A stretch of DNA of 64,000 nt from Pseudonocardia sp. T1-2H. Lineage in GTDB: Bacteria; Actinomycetota; Actinomycetes; Mycobacteriales; Pseudonocardiaceae. Shown one piece after another: positions 44,362 through 54,642 of the stretch. The position numbers and the translations under genes were made by a program. The DNA lies in assembly GCF_038039215.1 (NCBI RefSeq), contig NZ_JBBPCL010000001.1:5766001-5830000 (forward strand). The letters are read 5' to 3'. A model generated the notes under the pieces. The model searched no databases. It had not been told where the DNA came from and saw only the letters and a program-made list of their open reading frames with translations. Each line of letters starts with the position of its first letter. The first letter of the stretch is position 1.

Positions 44362-45300
44362 GTGACGAGCACGGCGGTGGAGGTGGACCGGCGGGGCCTC
44401 GGCCTCGGCGTCGGCGCGCACGTGGTCTGGGGGTTGTTCCCCGCATTCTGGCCGCTGCTGGATCCGGCGCCGCCGCTGGAGGTGCTCGCCCACCGCATCC
44501 TGTGGACGGCCGTCCTGATGGCCGGGGTGCTCTCGCTGCTGCGCGGATGGGGCGCGCTGCGGGCGCTGCGCCTGCGCGGCTGGCTGACGGTCGCCGCCGC
44601 GGCCGCGTTCATCACCGTCAACTGGGGCATGTTCATCTACGGCGTCGCGATCGACCACGTCGTCGAGATCGCCCTGGGGTACTACATGAGCCCGCTGGTC
44701 AGCGTGCTGCTCGGCGTCGTCGTGCTCCGGGAGCGGCTGCGGGTGACGCAGTGGGCCGCCCTGGGCATCGCCACGACGGCGGTCGTCGTGCTGAGCGTCG
44801 AGAACGGCGCGCCGCCCTGGCTGGGCCTGGTGCTGGCGACGTCGTTCGGGATCTACGGGCTGCTGAAGAAGACCGTGCCGTTGCCCGCGACGGCGAGCCT
44901 CACCGCCGAGGGGCTCGTGCTGGGCCCGTTCGCGCTCGCCGCCGTCGTCTGGTTCGGGGTGAGCGGTGCGGGAACCGTCCTCGGCCACGGCGCCCTGCAC
45001 GACGTCCTGCTGGTCCTGGCCGGCCCGGCCACGGCCGTCCCGCTGCTGCTGTACGGGGCCGCGGCGCGCCGGATCCCGCTCACGACCCTCGGCACCCTGA
45101 CCTACATCACGCCGACCCTGCAGTTCCTCTGGGGCGTGCTCGTCAACCACGAGGACATGCCGCTCACCCGCTGGATCGGCTTCGGCCTCGTGTGGGTCGC
45201 GCTGATCCTCTTCACGGTCGACCTCCTCCGCCACTCCCGATCCCCGCGGGTCGGCACTTCCGGTCGCCCGAGGAGCACATCCCGGGTGGTCCCGGGTTAG
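44362..45300 (+). CDS. rarD: EamA-family transporter RarD
   Basis: The 312-residue protein has ten membrane segments and RarD signatures: GLGLGVGAHVVWGLFPAFWP, INWGMFIYGVAIDHVVEIALGY-like sequence, LGYYMSPLVSVLLGVVVLRE, and PLLLYGAAARRIPL with YITPTLQFLWGV. RarD relatives export unknown small molecules. GTG 44362 is chosen since it gives the normal N-terminus; the upstream GTG or TTG extensions are unlike the family. It diverges from the OmpA gene. Confidence 0.92.
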   Translation: MTSTAVEVDRRGLGLGVGAHVVWGLFPAFWPLLDPAPPLEVLAHRILWTAVLMAGVLSLLRGWGALRALRLRGWLTVAAAAAFITVNWGMFIYGVAIDHVVEIALGYYMSPLVSVLLGVVVLRERLRVTQWAALGIATTAVVVLSVENGAPPWLGLVLATSFGIYGLLKKTVPLPATASLTAEGLVLGPFALAAVVWFGVSGAGTVLGHGALHDVLLVLAGPATAVPLLLYGAAARRIPLTTLGTLTYITPTLQFLWGVLVNHEDMPLTRWIGFGLVWVALILFTVDLLRHSRSPRVGTSGRPRSTSRVVPG

Positions 45301-45360
45301 CGGACTCGGACGACCGGACGTGCCGCCTCGCGCGACGGGGAGGTACCGACTCGCGGGGGA

Positions 45361-46362
45361 TCAGCCGGTGCGGTCGATGGTGTAGCCGGTGAGGGTGCCC
45401 AGGGCGTCGACGGCGGGGCAGGCGGGGAGCTTGCCCAGCTCGGCCCGGGCCTCCTCGGCGTAGCCCGCGAGGGTGTCCTTGGCGCGCCGGATGCCGTTGC
45501 CTGCGCGGAGCAGGGCCAGGGCCTCGGCCACCTCGGCGTCGTCCGTGATCGGGCGGGCCAGGAGCGCGCGCAGGCGCTCGGACCCGGGCTCCTGCATCGC
45601 GTAGAGCATCGGCAGCGTGTGCACGCCCTCGCGCAGGTCCGTGCCCGGCGTCTTGCCGGAGTCCCCGGACGGTGACGCGATGTCGATGATGTCGTCCGAG
45701 ATCTGGAACGCGGTGCCGATGGTCGCCCCGAAGCGCTGCAACGAGTCCACCTGCTCCGGGGTGCAGCCGGAGAACATGCCGCCGTAGCGGCCGGCCGTCG
45801 CGATGAGCGACCCCGTCTTCTCCGCGATCACCTGCAGGTAGTGCTCGACCGGGTCGTCGCCCTCGCGCGGGCCGCGGGTCTCCCGCATCTGCCCCGTGAC
45901 GAGCTCGGCGAACGTCTCGGCGATGATCCGCACCGCGTCCGGCCCGAGGTCCGCCACCAGCCGGGAGGCGTGGGCGAACAGGAAGTCCCCGGTCAGGATC
46001 GCGACCGTGTTGTCCCAGCGGTGGTTCGCGCTCTCCGCCCCACGACGCATCGTGGCGGAGTCCATGACGTCGTCGTGGTAGAGCGTGGCGAGGTGCACCA
46101 GCTCCACCACCGCCGCGGCCCGGACCACGTCGTCGCTCTCCGGCTCGGTCCCCACGTGCGCGCTGAGCAGTGTGAACAGGGGCCGGAACCGCTTGCCACC
46201 GGCGTCGATCAGGTGCAGCGAGGTCTCGGTGACGAACCGGTACCCGCTCTCCACCTCGCGGTGCAGGAGGTCCTCCACCCGCTCCAGCCCGGCCTCGGTC
46301 GATGCGGCCAGGGCCGGGTCGGCGAGCTCCACACCCGCCACGCTCTGCGTCTCCACGCCCAT
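45361..46362 (-). CDS. trans-polyprenyl diphosphate synthase (menaquinone side chain)
   Basis: The 333-residue enzyme has both aspartate-rich motifs, LYHDDVMD and ISDDIIDIA, and GGKRFRPLFTLLSAH. It condenses isopentenyl units into a long chain; the grcC1-like sequence and the position right after nuoN, near menG, suggest the menaquinone tail. It lies 50 bases beyond the nuoN stop with no terminator seen, so it may be the last gene of the nuo transcript. ATG 46362 is preferred over longer frames. Confidence 0.92.
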   Translation of the reverse strand: MGVETQSVAGVELADPALAASTEAGLERVEDLLHREVESGYRFVTETSLHLIDAGGKRFRPLFTLLSAHVGTEPESDDVVRAAAVVELVHLATLYHDDVMDSATMRRGAESANHRWDNTVAILTGDFLFAHASRLVADLGPDAVRIIAETFAELVTGQMRETRGPREGDDPVEHYLQVIAEKTGSLIATAGRYGGMFSGCTPEQVDSLQRFGATIGTAFQISDDIIDIASPSGDSGKTPGTDLREGVHTLPMLYAMQEPGSERLRALLARPITDDAEVAEALALLRAGNGIRRAKDTLAGYAEEARAELGKLPACPAVDALGTLTGYTIDRTG

Positions 46363-46412
46363 CAGCCTACGAGGCCCCGTCGGAGGATGCGCCCGGCACC
46401 GACACGCCGGGC

Positions 46413-48044
46413 TCAGCCCGCGAGGACACCGGCTCCCGCCCAGTTCAGCGCCAGGGTCGGGACGATGCCCAGCAGCAGCGTCAGGATCACGCCGAGGGTG
46501 ATGGCGACCGTGGTGAACGCACCCGGGACGGTGACCGTCGGGCCGTCCGCGGGGGTCTCGCTGAAGTACATCAGCACCACCACACGCAGGTAGAAGAACG
46601 CCGTGACGGCGCTCGCGACCAGGGCGATCACCACCAGCGGGGCCATCCCGTCCTGCAGCGCGGCCGAGAACACCGCGAACTTCGCGGTGAACCCGCTCGT
46701 GAGCGGGATGCCGGCGAGCGCGAGCAGCAGGAACGTCATCACCCCGGCGAGGATCGGCGAGCGCTTCGCCAGACCCGCCCACTGGGAGAGGTGAGTAGCC
46801 TCACCATCCGAATCCCGGACCAGCGAGATCACGCCGAACACCGCGAGCGTCGTCAACCCGTAGGCCAGGAGGTAGAACAGCGTCCCGGAGACGCCCTCGC
46901 GGGTGATGGCCATGGCGCCGAGGAGCAGGAAGCCCGCGTGCGCGATCGAGGAGTACGCGACCATCCGCTTCACGTCGGTCTGGGTGAGGCCCAGGATCGC
47001 GCCGATGAACATCGACGCGATCGCCACCGCCCACATGATCCCGCGCCACTCCCAGTGGGTGGAGCCGAAGGCGACATGGAGCACCCGCAGGATGGCACCG
47101 AAGGCCGCGACCTTGGTGCAGGCCGCCATGAACGCCGTGACCGGCGTCGGGGCGCCCTGGTAGACGTCCGGGGTCCAGGTGTGGAACGGGCCCACGGAGC
47201 CCTTGAACATCAGCCCGACGATCAGCAGCGCGAGCCCGCCGAACAGCAGTGCGTCGGACTTCAGGGAGCCCGCCGCGGCGTTGGCGATGTCCGTCAGCCG
47301 CACCGAGCCCGCGTAGCCGTAGAGCAGCGCGAGGCCGTAGAGGAAGAACGCCGACGCGAAGGCGCCGAGCAGGAAGTACTTGACCGCCGCCTCCTGGGAC
47401 AGCAGCCGGCGGCGCCGCGCGAGCCCGCACATCAGGTAGAGCGGCAGCGACAGCACCTCGAGCGCCACGAACATGGTGAGCAGGTCGTTCGCCGCGACGA
47501 AGGCCATCATCCCGCCGAGCGCGAACAGCGCGAACGGGAAGACCTCGGTCTGCATGGTCGGGGCGTCGCCCGGGGCGCCGTAGGAGCGGTCGACGTGCTC
47601 GGGCTCGATCCCCGGCTCGGAGGTCCCGACGGACCCCACGGTCGCGCCGACGGCCGCCCGTTCCTCGGCGGACGCGATGAACGCGCCGCCGGGCTCCACG
47701 GACCGGTCCGCGATCAGGAGGAGGCTGCCCAGCCCGAGGAGCAGCAGCGTGCCCCACAGGAACAGCGTCGGGACGTCGATCGCCAGGGCGTCGGACAGGG
47801 TGGTGACGCCGGCGACCGGCGCGTCCCCGGCGTAGATCCCCAGCGAGACGCCCGCGACCGCGATGACCAGCACGGACAGCGCGACCTGGGCGGGCCAGCG
47901 CTGGTGCCGCGGGAGGAACGCCTCCAGCAGCACCGAGACGCAGGCGCCGCCGAGCACGACGAGCAGCGGCATGACGGCCGCGTAGTCCACGGCCGGTGCG
48001 CTGATCGGCGCCACCGGCGCCTGGGCGAGTATCGAGCTGATCAT
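46413..48044 (-). CDS. nuoN: NADH-quinone oxidoreductase subunit N
   Basis: The 543-residue subunit is one of three antiporter-like proton channels of complex I. It has about fourteen membrane segments and the core VTAFMAACTKVAAFGAILRV and LGLTQTDVKRMVAYSSIAHA with the conserved Lys. A hydrophilic insertion (about residues 95-150, with SERGAFIASAEERAAVGATV-like sequence and EPGIEPEHVDRSYG) is longer than in E. coli. The ATG overlaps the nuoM stop. Confidence 0.95.
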   Translation of the reverse strand: MISSILAQAPVAPISAPAVDYAAVMPLLVVLGGACVSVLLEAFLPRHQRWPAQVALSVLVIAVAGVSLGIYAGDAPVAGVTTLSDALAIDVPTLFLWGTLLLLGLGSLLLIADRSVEPGGAFIASAEERAAVGATVGSVGTSEPGIEPEHVDRSYGAPGDAPTMQTEVFPFALFALGGMMAFVAANDLLTMFVALEVLSLPLYLMCGLARRRRLLSQEAAVKYFLLGAFASAFFLYGLALLYGYAGSVRLTDIANAAAGSLKSDALLFGGLALLIVGLMFKGSVGPFHTWTPDVYQGAPTPVTAFMAACTKVAAFGAILRVLHVAFGSTHWEWRGIMWAVAIASMFIGAILGLTQTDVKRMVAYSSIAHAGFLLLGAMAITREGVSGTLFYLLAYGLTTLAVFGVISLVRDSDGEATHLSQWAGLAKRSPILAGVMTFLLLALAGIPLTSGFTAKFAVFSAALQDGMAPLVVIALVASAVTAFFYLRVVVLMYFSETPADGPTVTVPGAFTTVAITLGVILTLLLGIVPTLALNWAGAGVLAG

Positions 48045-49678
48045 CGGGCGATCCCTCCCAGGGGCACCGGGTCGGGCAGGCCGACCTCCTGCATCGTCGC
48101 GGCCACCGACGGGTTGATCACATCGAGCAGCGGGCCGGGGAAGAACCCGAGCACCACGATCACGACGATCAGCGGGGCGAGCACCCCGATCTCCCGCTTC
48201 GTCAGGTCCGGGAACCCGCTGCCGCGCTTCGCGGCGACGTTCGGGTCGATCATCGCGCCCGGACCACCGGCCCCGGCCCGCTCCAGCGCCCCGATCACCG
48301 CGTTGCCGCGGACCGGCCCCTGCATCGTCTGCTGGTAGAACCAGAGGATGTAGAGGGCGGCGAAGACGATCCCGACCGTCGCCAGGATCGTGTAGACGGG
48401 TTCGCGCGGGTACGAGCCGACGAGCACCAGGAACTCGCTGACGAACGAGTTCGTGCCCGGCAGCGCGAGCGAGGACATCCCCGCGAGCAGCAGGCACCCG
48501 GCGAGCACCGGCGCGAGCTTCGAGACACCCCCGTAGTCCGAGATCAGGCGCGAGCCGCCGCGGGCGACCAGCAGGCCCACCATCACGAAGAGCATGCCGG
48601 TGGAGAGCCCGTGGTTGACCATGTAGAGCGCCGCGCCGGCGAAGGCCTGGCTGGAGAACGCGAACGTCCCGAGCGCGATGAAGCCGAAGTGCGCGATCGA
48701 GGTGTACGCGACGAACCGGCTCATGTCCTTCTGTCCCACGGCCAGCAGCGCGCCGTAGAGGATCCCGATCACGGCCAGGATCAGCACCAGCGGCGCGAGC
48801 GTCTTGGACGCCTCGGGGAACAGCGGCAGGCAGTAGCGCAGGAAGCCGTACGTGCCCACCTTGTCCAGCACGCCGACGAGCAGGACCGCGGCCACGATCG
48901 GCGCCTCGGCGCTGGCGTCGGGCAGCCAGGTGTGGAACGGCACCAGCGGCGCCTTGATCGCGAACGCGACGAAGAAGCCCAGGAACAGCCAGATCTGGGT
49001 CGACGTGGGGGTGTGCGCGGCGATCGCCTGCAGGTCCGTCCAGGTGAACGTGCCCTGGCCCAGCTGCTCGGCGCTCGTCGCGTACAGCCCGATCAGCGAC
49101 GCGAGCATGATCAGTCCGCCGAGCAGCGAGTAGAGGAAGAACTTCACCGAGGCGTACTGCCGGTTCGGGCCGCCGAAGCGCCCGATCAGGAAGTACATCG
49201 GGATGAGCATCGCCTCGAAGAAGACGTAGAACAGGAAGACGTCCGTGGCCGCGAAGACGCCGATCAGCGTCGCCTCGGTGGCCAGCAGCAGCGCGAAGTA
49301 GCCGGACGTCGTCCGGCCCTCGGGCAGCTTCTCCGCCCAGGCGAAGAGCATCAGGCCGGGGACCAGGAACGCGGTGAGCGCGATGAGGACCAGCGCGATG
49401 CCGTCGATGCCGAAGGCGAAGTGGGTGCCGAACGCCGGGATCCAGGGCGCCGAGAACTCGAGCTGGAACCGGGTGCCCGAGGCCGCGGCCTGCGTGGAGT
49501 AGCTGAGGTACACGACGACGACGAGGACGAACTCGAGCAGCGCCGTCCCCATCGCGACGCCCTTGGCAGCTGAGATGTTGCGCCGCAGCGGGTACATCGC
49601 CAGGGCGCCCAGGACCGGCAGGGCCAGCAGGACGAGCAGCAGCACGTTGCCGCCGGAGTCGGGTGCGATCGTGTTCAC
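48041..49678 (-). CDS. nuoM: NADH-quinone oxidoreductase subunit M
   Basis: The 545-residue antiporter-like subunit has VPFHTWLPDASAEAPIVAAV, LLVGVLDKVGTYGFLRYCLP and GALLAVGQKDMSRFVAYTSI, with the conserved Glu in the FFEAMLIPMYFLIG helix. Start is GTG 49678, which overlaps the restored nuoL stop (GTGA). The length and all helices are normal. Confidence 0.95.
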   Translation of the reverse strand: MNTIAPDSGGNVLLLVLLALPVLGALAMYPLRRNISAAKGVAMGTALLEFVLVVVVYLSYSTQAAASGTRFQLEFSAPWIPAFGTHFAFGIDGIALVLIALTAFLVPGLMLFAWAEKLPEGRTTSGYFALLLATEATLIGVFAATDVFLFYVFFEAMLIPMYFLIGRFGGPNRQYASVKFFLYSLLGGLIMLASLIGLYATSAEQLGQGTFTWTDLQAIAAHTPTSTQIWLFLGFFVAFAIKAPLVPFHTWLPDASAEAPIVAAVLLVGVLDKVGTYGFLRYCLPLFPEASKTLAPLVLILAVIGILYGALLAVGQKDMSRFVAYTSIAHFGFIALGTFAFSSQAFAGAALYMVNHGLSTGMLFVMVGLLVARGGSRLISDYGGVSKLAPVLAGCLLLAGMSSLALPGTNSFVSEFLVLVGSYPREPVYTILATVGIVFAALYILWFYQQTMQGPVRGNAVIGALERAGAGGPGAMIDPNVAAKRGSGFPDLTKREIGVLAPLIVVIVVLGFFPGPLLDVINPSVAATMQEVGLPDPVPLGGIAR

Positions 49679-51626
49679 GCGAACCTCACCGCCAACAGGG
49701 CCGCCACGACGAACACCGAGCCGCCGAGGATCGAAAGCGCATAACTTCGGACGAATCCCGTCTGGAGCCTTCGTAGCCTCGACGAGCTCCGCCGAGCCCG
49801 GCTGCGATGCCGTTGACCAGGCCGTCGACGCCGCGGTTGTCCACGAACACCAGCGCGCGGGTGAGCCAGACGCCCGGCCGGGCGATGAGGGTCTCGTTGA
49901 CCGCGTTGGCGTAGAGGTCCGCGCGGGCGGCCCGCACGGGGAGCGACACGCGCAGCGGACGCTCGACCGGCGTCGGACGGCGCCCGACGACGAGGTAGGC
50001 GACCAGCACGCCCAGCGCCGAGAACAGCAGGACCAGCCACGGGACCAGCGCGTGCGGCAGGACGCCGCCCTCGAGTTCCACGAGCGGGCCCAGGGACGGT
50101 TCGAGCCACTGGTTGAGGCCGAGTGCCGAGAGCGTGAACCCGCCGAAGACCGAGCCGACCGCCAGCACCATCATCGGGATCGTCATGGTCGGCGGGGCCT
50201 CGTGCGGGTGGTAGCTCTCGCCGTCCGGGGCCTTGAGGTGCTTCCAGCGTTCCTCGCCGAAGAAGGTCATGATCATGAGCCGGGTCATGTAGAACGCCGT
50301 GAGCCCGGCGGCCAGCGTCGCCGTGAGCCCGAACACCCAGCCCTGCCAGCCCGGCTGCGCGAACGCGGCCTCGATGATCGCGTCCTTGGAGAAGTAGCCG
50401 GACAGGAACGGGAAGCCGATCAGCGCCAGGTAGCCGAGGCCGAAGGTGATGAACGTGATGGGCATGTACCGGGCGAGGCCGCCGTAGCGCCGCATGTTCA
50501 CGTCGTCGTTCATGGCGTGCATGACCGACCCGGCCCCGAGGAACAGCCCGGCCTTGAAGAAGCCGTGCGTGAGCAGGTGGAAGATGCCCAGCGCGTACCC
50601 GGCCGGGCCGAGCCCGACGGCCAGGAACATGTAGCCGATCTGGCTGACGGTGGAGTACGCGAGGACCTTCTTGATGTCGTCGTAGGCGCAGCCGATGATC
50701 GCCCCGATCAACAGGGTGATCACACCGATGACCGCGACGACCAGGCGTCCGGTCTCGGTGAGGTCGTAGATCGGGTTCGTGCGGGCGATCAGGTAGACGC
50801 CCGCGGTGACCATCGTGGCCGCGTGGATCAGGGCCGAGACCGGGGTCGGGCCCTCCATCGCGTCCGGCAGCCAGGACTGCAGCGGGAACTGGCCGGACTT
50901 GCCGCAGGCCCCGAGCAGCAGCAGGAGCGTGATCGCCAGGACGGTGCCGGGCGGGACCTCGCCGATCCGGGCGAAGACCTCGTCGTACCGCAGGGTGCCG
51001 AGGTTGAGCCAGATCAGGAAGATCGCGAGGGCCAGCCCGACGTCGCCGACGCGGTTCATCAGGAATGCCTTCTTCGCGGCGGTCGCCGCGGACGGACGGT
51101 CCTGGTAGAAGCCGATCAGCAGGTAGGACGCCAGGCCGACGCCCTCCCAGCCGAGGTAGAGCATCACGAAGTTGTTGCCGAGGACGAGCACGAGCATCGC
51201 CGCGACGAACAGGTTGAGCTGCGCGAAGAACCGCCGGCGCCCCGGGTCCTCCTTCATGTAGCCCACCGAGTAGAGGTGGATCAGCGAGCCGACCCCGGTG
51301 ATGAGCAGCACGAACGTCAGCGAGAGGGGTCTCAGCCGGAGCCCGAACGTGACGTCGAGGGACCCGGAGGTGATCCAGTGGTACAGGTCCACCTCACGGG
51401 TGCGCTGCTCCGGGGCCAGGCCCAGCGTCTCGAAGAAGATCACCAGGCCGAGCACGAACGACGCGGCGACGGTCGCGACGCCGAGCCAGTGTCCGGTGGC
51501 GTTCGCGCGCCGCCCGGCCAGGAAGAGGATCACGGCACCCGCCGCGGGCAGCACGAACAGCAGCCACGCGAGGGAGGCGGCCCCGCCGGCGGGGAGCACC
51601 TCGGGGAGTTCGGTCACGGCGTGCAC
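49675..51626 (-). CDS. nuoL: NADH-quinone oxidoreductase subunit L (C-terminal frameshift, likely sequence error)
   Basis: The largest antiporter-like subunit. Conserved blocks include [60 protein letters not shown] and [20 protein letters not shown]. Near 49784-49793 one base is missing: the frame as given ends at 49686 with an unrelated tail, but the neighbouring frame reads [20 protein letters not shown] to a TGA at 49675 that overlaps the nuoM GTG, as elsewhere in the operon. Restoring one base gives 650 residues. The helix HL arm may otherwise be affected. Confidence 0.93.
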
Positions 51627-51645
51627 TCCAGGCCTTTCGGGGGTG

Positions 51646-51666
51646 CACGGGGGCGCAGCCCCCGTG
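51646..51666 (-). promoter_or_regulatory. perfect hairpin between nuoK and nuoL
   Basis: CACGGGGGC-GCA-GCCCCCGTG forms a perfect 9-bp GC stem in the 43-base gap before nuoL, the largest spacing in the operon. It may act on mRNA processing, decay or partial termination, separating nuoA-K from nuoL-N. No T-run follows. Confidence 0.5.
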
Positions 51667-51669
51667 GGT

Positions 51670-51969
51670 CTAGTACTTCAGAAGGTTCGCGTCGTCCACG
51701 GAGGACGAACGACGGGTGCGGAAGATCGACATGATGATGGCGAGCCCCACCACGACCTCGGCCGCGGCGACGACCATGACGAAGAACGCCATGACCTGGC
51801 CGTCGAGCGAGCCGTTGATGCGGGCGAAGGTCACCAGCGAGAGGTTCACCGCGTTCAGCATCAGCTCGATGCACATGAACACGACGATCGCGTTGCGGCG
51901 CACCAGCACGCCGACCGCGCCGATGGAGAACAGCAGCGCGGAGAGCAGCAGGTAGTACGTCGGGGTCAT
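51670..51969 (-). CDS. nuoK: NADH-quinone oxidoreductase subunit K
   Basis: The 99-residue subunit has three membrane segments with the conserved glutamates in [17 protein letters not shown] and [18 protein letters not shown], part of the central proton path. ATG 51969 overlaps the nuoJ stop. A gap with a hairpin follows. Confidence 0.95.
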   Translation of the reverse strand: MTPTYYLLLSALLFSIGAVGVLVRRNAIVVFMCIELMLNAVNLSLVTFARINGSLDGQVMAFFVMVVAAAEVVVGLAIIMSIFRTRRSSSVDDANLLKY

Positions 51970-52781
51970 TCGTCGATCACCTTCGTGGAGGCCCGACCGT
52001 CGGTGAGGGCGTGGGCGTCCGGCTCGCGCCGGGGCTTCTCGTCCACCGGCGTCCCCTCGATGATCTCCGAGAGCGACTCGGGGGCGATCGAGCCGTCCGG
52101 CAGCAGCGCGGGCACGGCGACCGAGTCCGCCGTGGCGAAGACACCGGGGCCGGGCAGCGGGGAGACCCGGTCCCCACGCAGCCGCTGGATCACGGTGCCG
52201 CGTTGGCCCTGCTTCGCGCTCTGCCGGCGCTGGGCGAAGGTCAGCACCATCGCGCCGAGCGCGGCGGTGATGAGCAGCGCGGACGTCAGCTCGAACGAGA
52301 ACAGGTACTTGGTGAAGACCAGCTGACCGATGCCCGGCAGGTTGCCGTTCGAGCCCGCCACACCGAGGCCCGCGGGCGTGACCTCGCTGAACGCCCGTCC
52401 GACGCCCGCGACCAGGAGCAGCGCGAACGCGACCCCGAGCAGCAACGCCGCGACACGCTGACCGCGGAGCACCTCGACCACGGAGTCCGAGCTGTCCCGG
52501 CCGACGAGCATCAGCACGAACAGGAACAGCATCATCACGGCGCCGGTGTAGACGATGATCTGCACGAAGCCGAGGAACGGCGCCTGCTGGATCATGTAGA
52601 GCACCGCGAGCGAGAGCATCGTCGCGGCCAGGAACAGCGCGGAGTGCACCGCGTTCCGGGCGAAGACCATGGCCAGCGCGGACGCCAGCGCCACCGGGCC
52701 GAGGATCCAGAAGACGACCGCCTCGCCGGTGCTGACGAGCCCCCCGCCCTGGTCCGCGGCCTGGGCCAGTACCGAGATCAT
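51966..52781 (-). CDS. nuoJ: NADH-quinone oxidoreductase subunit J
   Basis: The 271-residue subunit has the five NuoJ helices, including [40 protein letters not shown] and [18 protein letters not shown]. An extra C-terminal hydrophilic tail of about 90 residues, with [20 protein letters not shown], is normal for actinobacteria. ATG 52781 overlaps the nuoI stop. Confidence 0.95.
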   Translation of the reverse strand: MISVLAQAADQGGGLVSTGEAVVFWILGPVALASALAMVFARNAVHSALFLAATMLSLAVLYMIQQAPFLGFVQIIVYTGAVMMLFLFVLMLVGRDSSDSVVEVLRGQRVAALLLGVAFALLLVAGVGRAFSEVTPAGLGVAGSNGNLPGIGQLVFTKYLFSFELTSALLITAALGAMVLTFAQRRQSAKQGQRGTVIQRLRGDRVSPLPGPGVFATADSVAVPALLPDGSIAPESLSEIIEGTPVDEKPRREPDAHALTDGRASTKVIDE

Positions 52782-53349
52782 CGGACCTGCTCCCCCACGG
52801 GATCGTTCTCCACGCCCGGCTCGCCCGCGGCGGTGCGCTGCGCCGATGTCCGGGCGAGCGTGGGGCCCTGCACGTAGTAGTCCTGCTCGTCGTTCCCGAG
52901 CCGCATCGGGTGCGGCGGCTGCTCCATGCCGGGCAGCAGCGGGGCGAGGAGCTGTTCCTTCGTGTAGATCAGGTCCTGCCGGTTGTCGTCCGCCAGCTCG
53001 TAGAAGTTCGTCATCGTGAGCGAGCGGGTGGGGCAGGCCTCGATGCACAGGCCGCAGCCGATGCAGCGCAGGTAGTTGATCTGGTAGATCGCGCCGTAGC
53101 GCTCCCCCGGGAGTAGCGCTCCTCCTCGGTGTTGTCCCCGCCCTCGACGTAGATCGCGTCGGCCGGGCAGGCCCAGGCGCACAGCTCGCAGCCGACGCAC
53201 TTCTCCAGCCCGTCCGGATGCCGGTTGAGCTGGTGGCGGCCGTGGTAGCGGGGTGCGGCGGGCGGGAAGTCCTCGGGGTACTCCTCGGTGACGACCTTCT
53301 TGAACATCGTCGAGAAGGTGACGCCGAAGCCCTTGAAGAAATCGAACAT
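52778..53349 (-). CDS. nuoI: NADH-quinone oxidoreductase subunit I (frameshift, likely sequence error)
   Basis: This subunit carries two 4Fe-4S clusters (N6a, N6b): [12 protein letters not shown] in the first frame and [12 protein letters not shown] in the second. The frame breaks at 53104-53111, within a CCC/GGGGG run, between EEERYS and [15 protein letters not shown]; one more base restores it. The total is 572 bases, one short of 191 codons, giving 190 residues. Complex I cannot work without it, so an error in the sequence is the best explanation. ATG 53349 abuts the nuoH stop. Confidence 0.92.
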
Positions 53350-54642
53350 CTACTCGGTCTCCTTCCCCGGGTCGCCGGTGAGGGCCCCGGCGGGCTCGCG
53401 CCGCTTCTCGCGCGCGACGGCCTTGCGCTTCGCCGTCCGCCTGGGCGTGTCCGGGACGGCCAGGTCCAGCGGCGGCACCGGGTAGTCCGACGCCGGGTCG
53501 ACGGCCGCCTCGGGACGCCGGCGCTCGGGCACCAGGAACGCGATGGCGAGCACGGCGACCAGCACGATGCCCAACGTGATGAGCAGGACCGCGACGCTGC
53601 CGCCGGAGCTGTTCCGGTAGGTGCGGATCGCGAAGATCACCAGAATCCACAACAGGCTGACCGGGACCAGGGCCTTCCAGCCGAGCCGCATGAACTGGTC
53701 GTAGCGGAAGCGGGGCAGCGTGCCGCGCAGCCAGATGAAGACGAACAGGAAGATCAGCGTCTTGACCAGGAACGCGACGAACATCAGCCAGCCGTTGTCG
53801 TTGAACGACGACAGCGGCCACGGCCAGCGCCCGCCCCCCAGGAACAGCGTGGTGGCCATCGCCGAGACGGTGACCATGTTGACGTACTCGGCGAGGAAGA
53901 AGAGCGCGAACTTCAGCGACGAGTACTCGGTGTGGAAGCCGCCGACCAGCTCGGACTCGGCCTCCGGGAGGTCGAACGGGGCCCGGTTCGTCTCGCCGAC
54001 CATCGCGATCACGAAGACCACGAAGCTCGGGACGAGCAGCCAGAAGTACCAGCCGCCGCCCTGGGCCGCGACGATGTCCGCGGTCGACATGGAGCGGGAG
54101 TAGAGGACCACCGCGACGATCGAGAGGCCGAGCGCGATCTCGTAGGAGATGACCTGCGCGGCGCTGCGCAGCGCGCCGAGCAGCGCGTACGGCGAGCCGG
54201 AGGCCCAGCCGCCGAGCACGATCCCGTAGACGCCGATCGAGGAGCAGGCCAGCACGACCAGCACGCCGACGGGGAGGTCCACGAGCTGCAGCACGGTGCG
54301 CTCACCGAAGATCGAGACCTCGCCGCCGAACGGGATGACGGAGAAGGCCACGAACGCCGGGATCGTCGAGACGACGGGCGCGATGAAGAAGACCTTCTTG
54401 TCCGCGTGCGTCGGCATGATGTCCTCTTTGAACGCCAGCTTGAGCCCGTCCGCGAGGGACTGCAGCCAGCCGCCGGGACCGGTCCGGTTCGGGCCCGGAC
54501 GCTGCTGCATCCGGCCGACGACCTTCCGTTCCCAGTTGATCATGAAGAGGGTCAGCACGACGCCGACGCCGAACAGCACGACGACCTTGAGGACGATCAG
54601 CCAGAACGGGTCGTCGGCGAGGAGCTGCTGGGTGCGCGTCAT
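53350..54642 (-). CDS. nuoH: NADH-quinone oxidoreductase subunit H
   Basis: The 430-residue subunit anchors the quinone site. It has eight helices, with [38 protein letters not shown] and [20 protein letters not shown], the loops next to the quinone cavity. A hydrophilic C-terminal extension (last 60 residues, Arg/Lys/Pro-rich) is typical of actinobacteria. Start ATG 54642 overlaps nuoG. Confidence 0.95.
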   Translation of the reverse strand: MTRTQQLLADDPFWLIVLKVVVLFGVGVVLTLFMINWERKVVGRMQQRPGPNRTGPGGWLQSLADGLKLAFKEDIMPTHADKKVFFIAPVVSTIPAFVAFSVIPFGGEVSIFGERTVLQLVDLPVGVLVVLACSSIGVYGIVLGGWASGSPYALLGALRSAAQVISYEIALGLSIVAVVLYSRSMSTADIVAAQGGGWYFWLLVPSFVVFVIAMVGETNRAPFDLPEAESELVGGFHTEYSSLKFALFFLAEYVNMVTVSAMATTLFLGGGRWPWPLSSFNDNGWLMFVAFLVKTLIFLFVFIWLRGTLPRFRYDQFMRLGWKALVPVSLLWILVIFAIRTYRNSSGGSVAVLLITLGIVLVAVLAIAFLVPERRRPEAAVDPASDYPVPPLDLAVPDTPRRTAKRKAVAREKRREPAGALTGDPGKETE

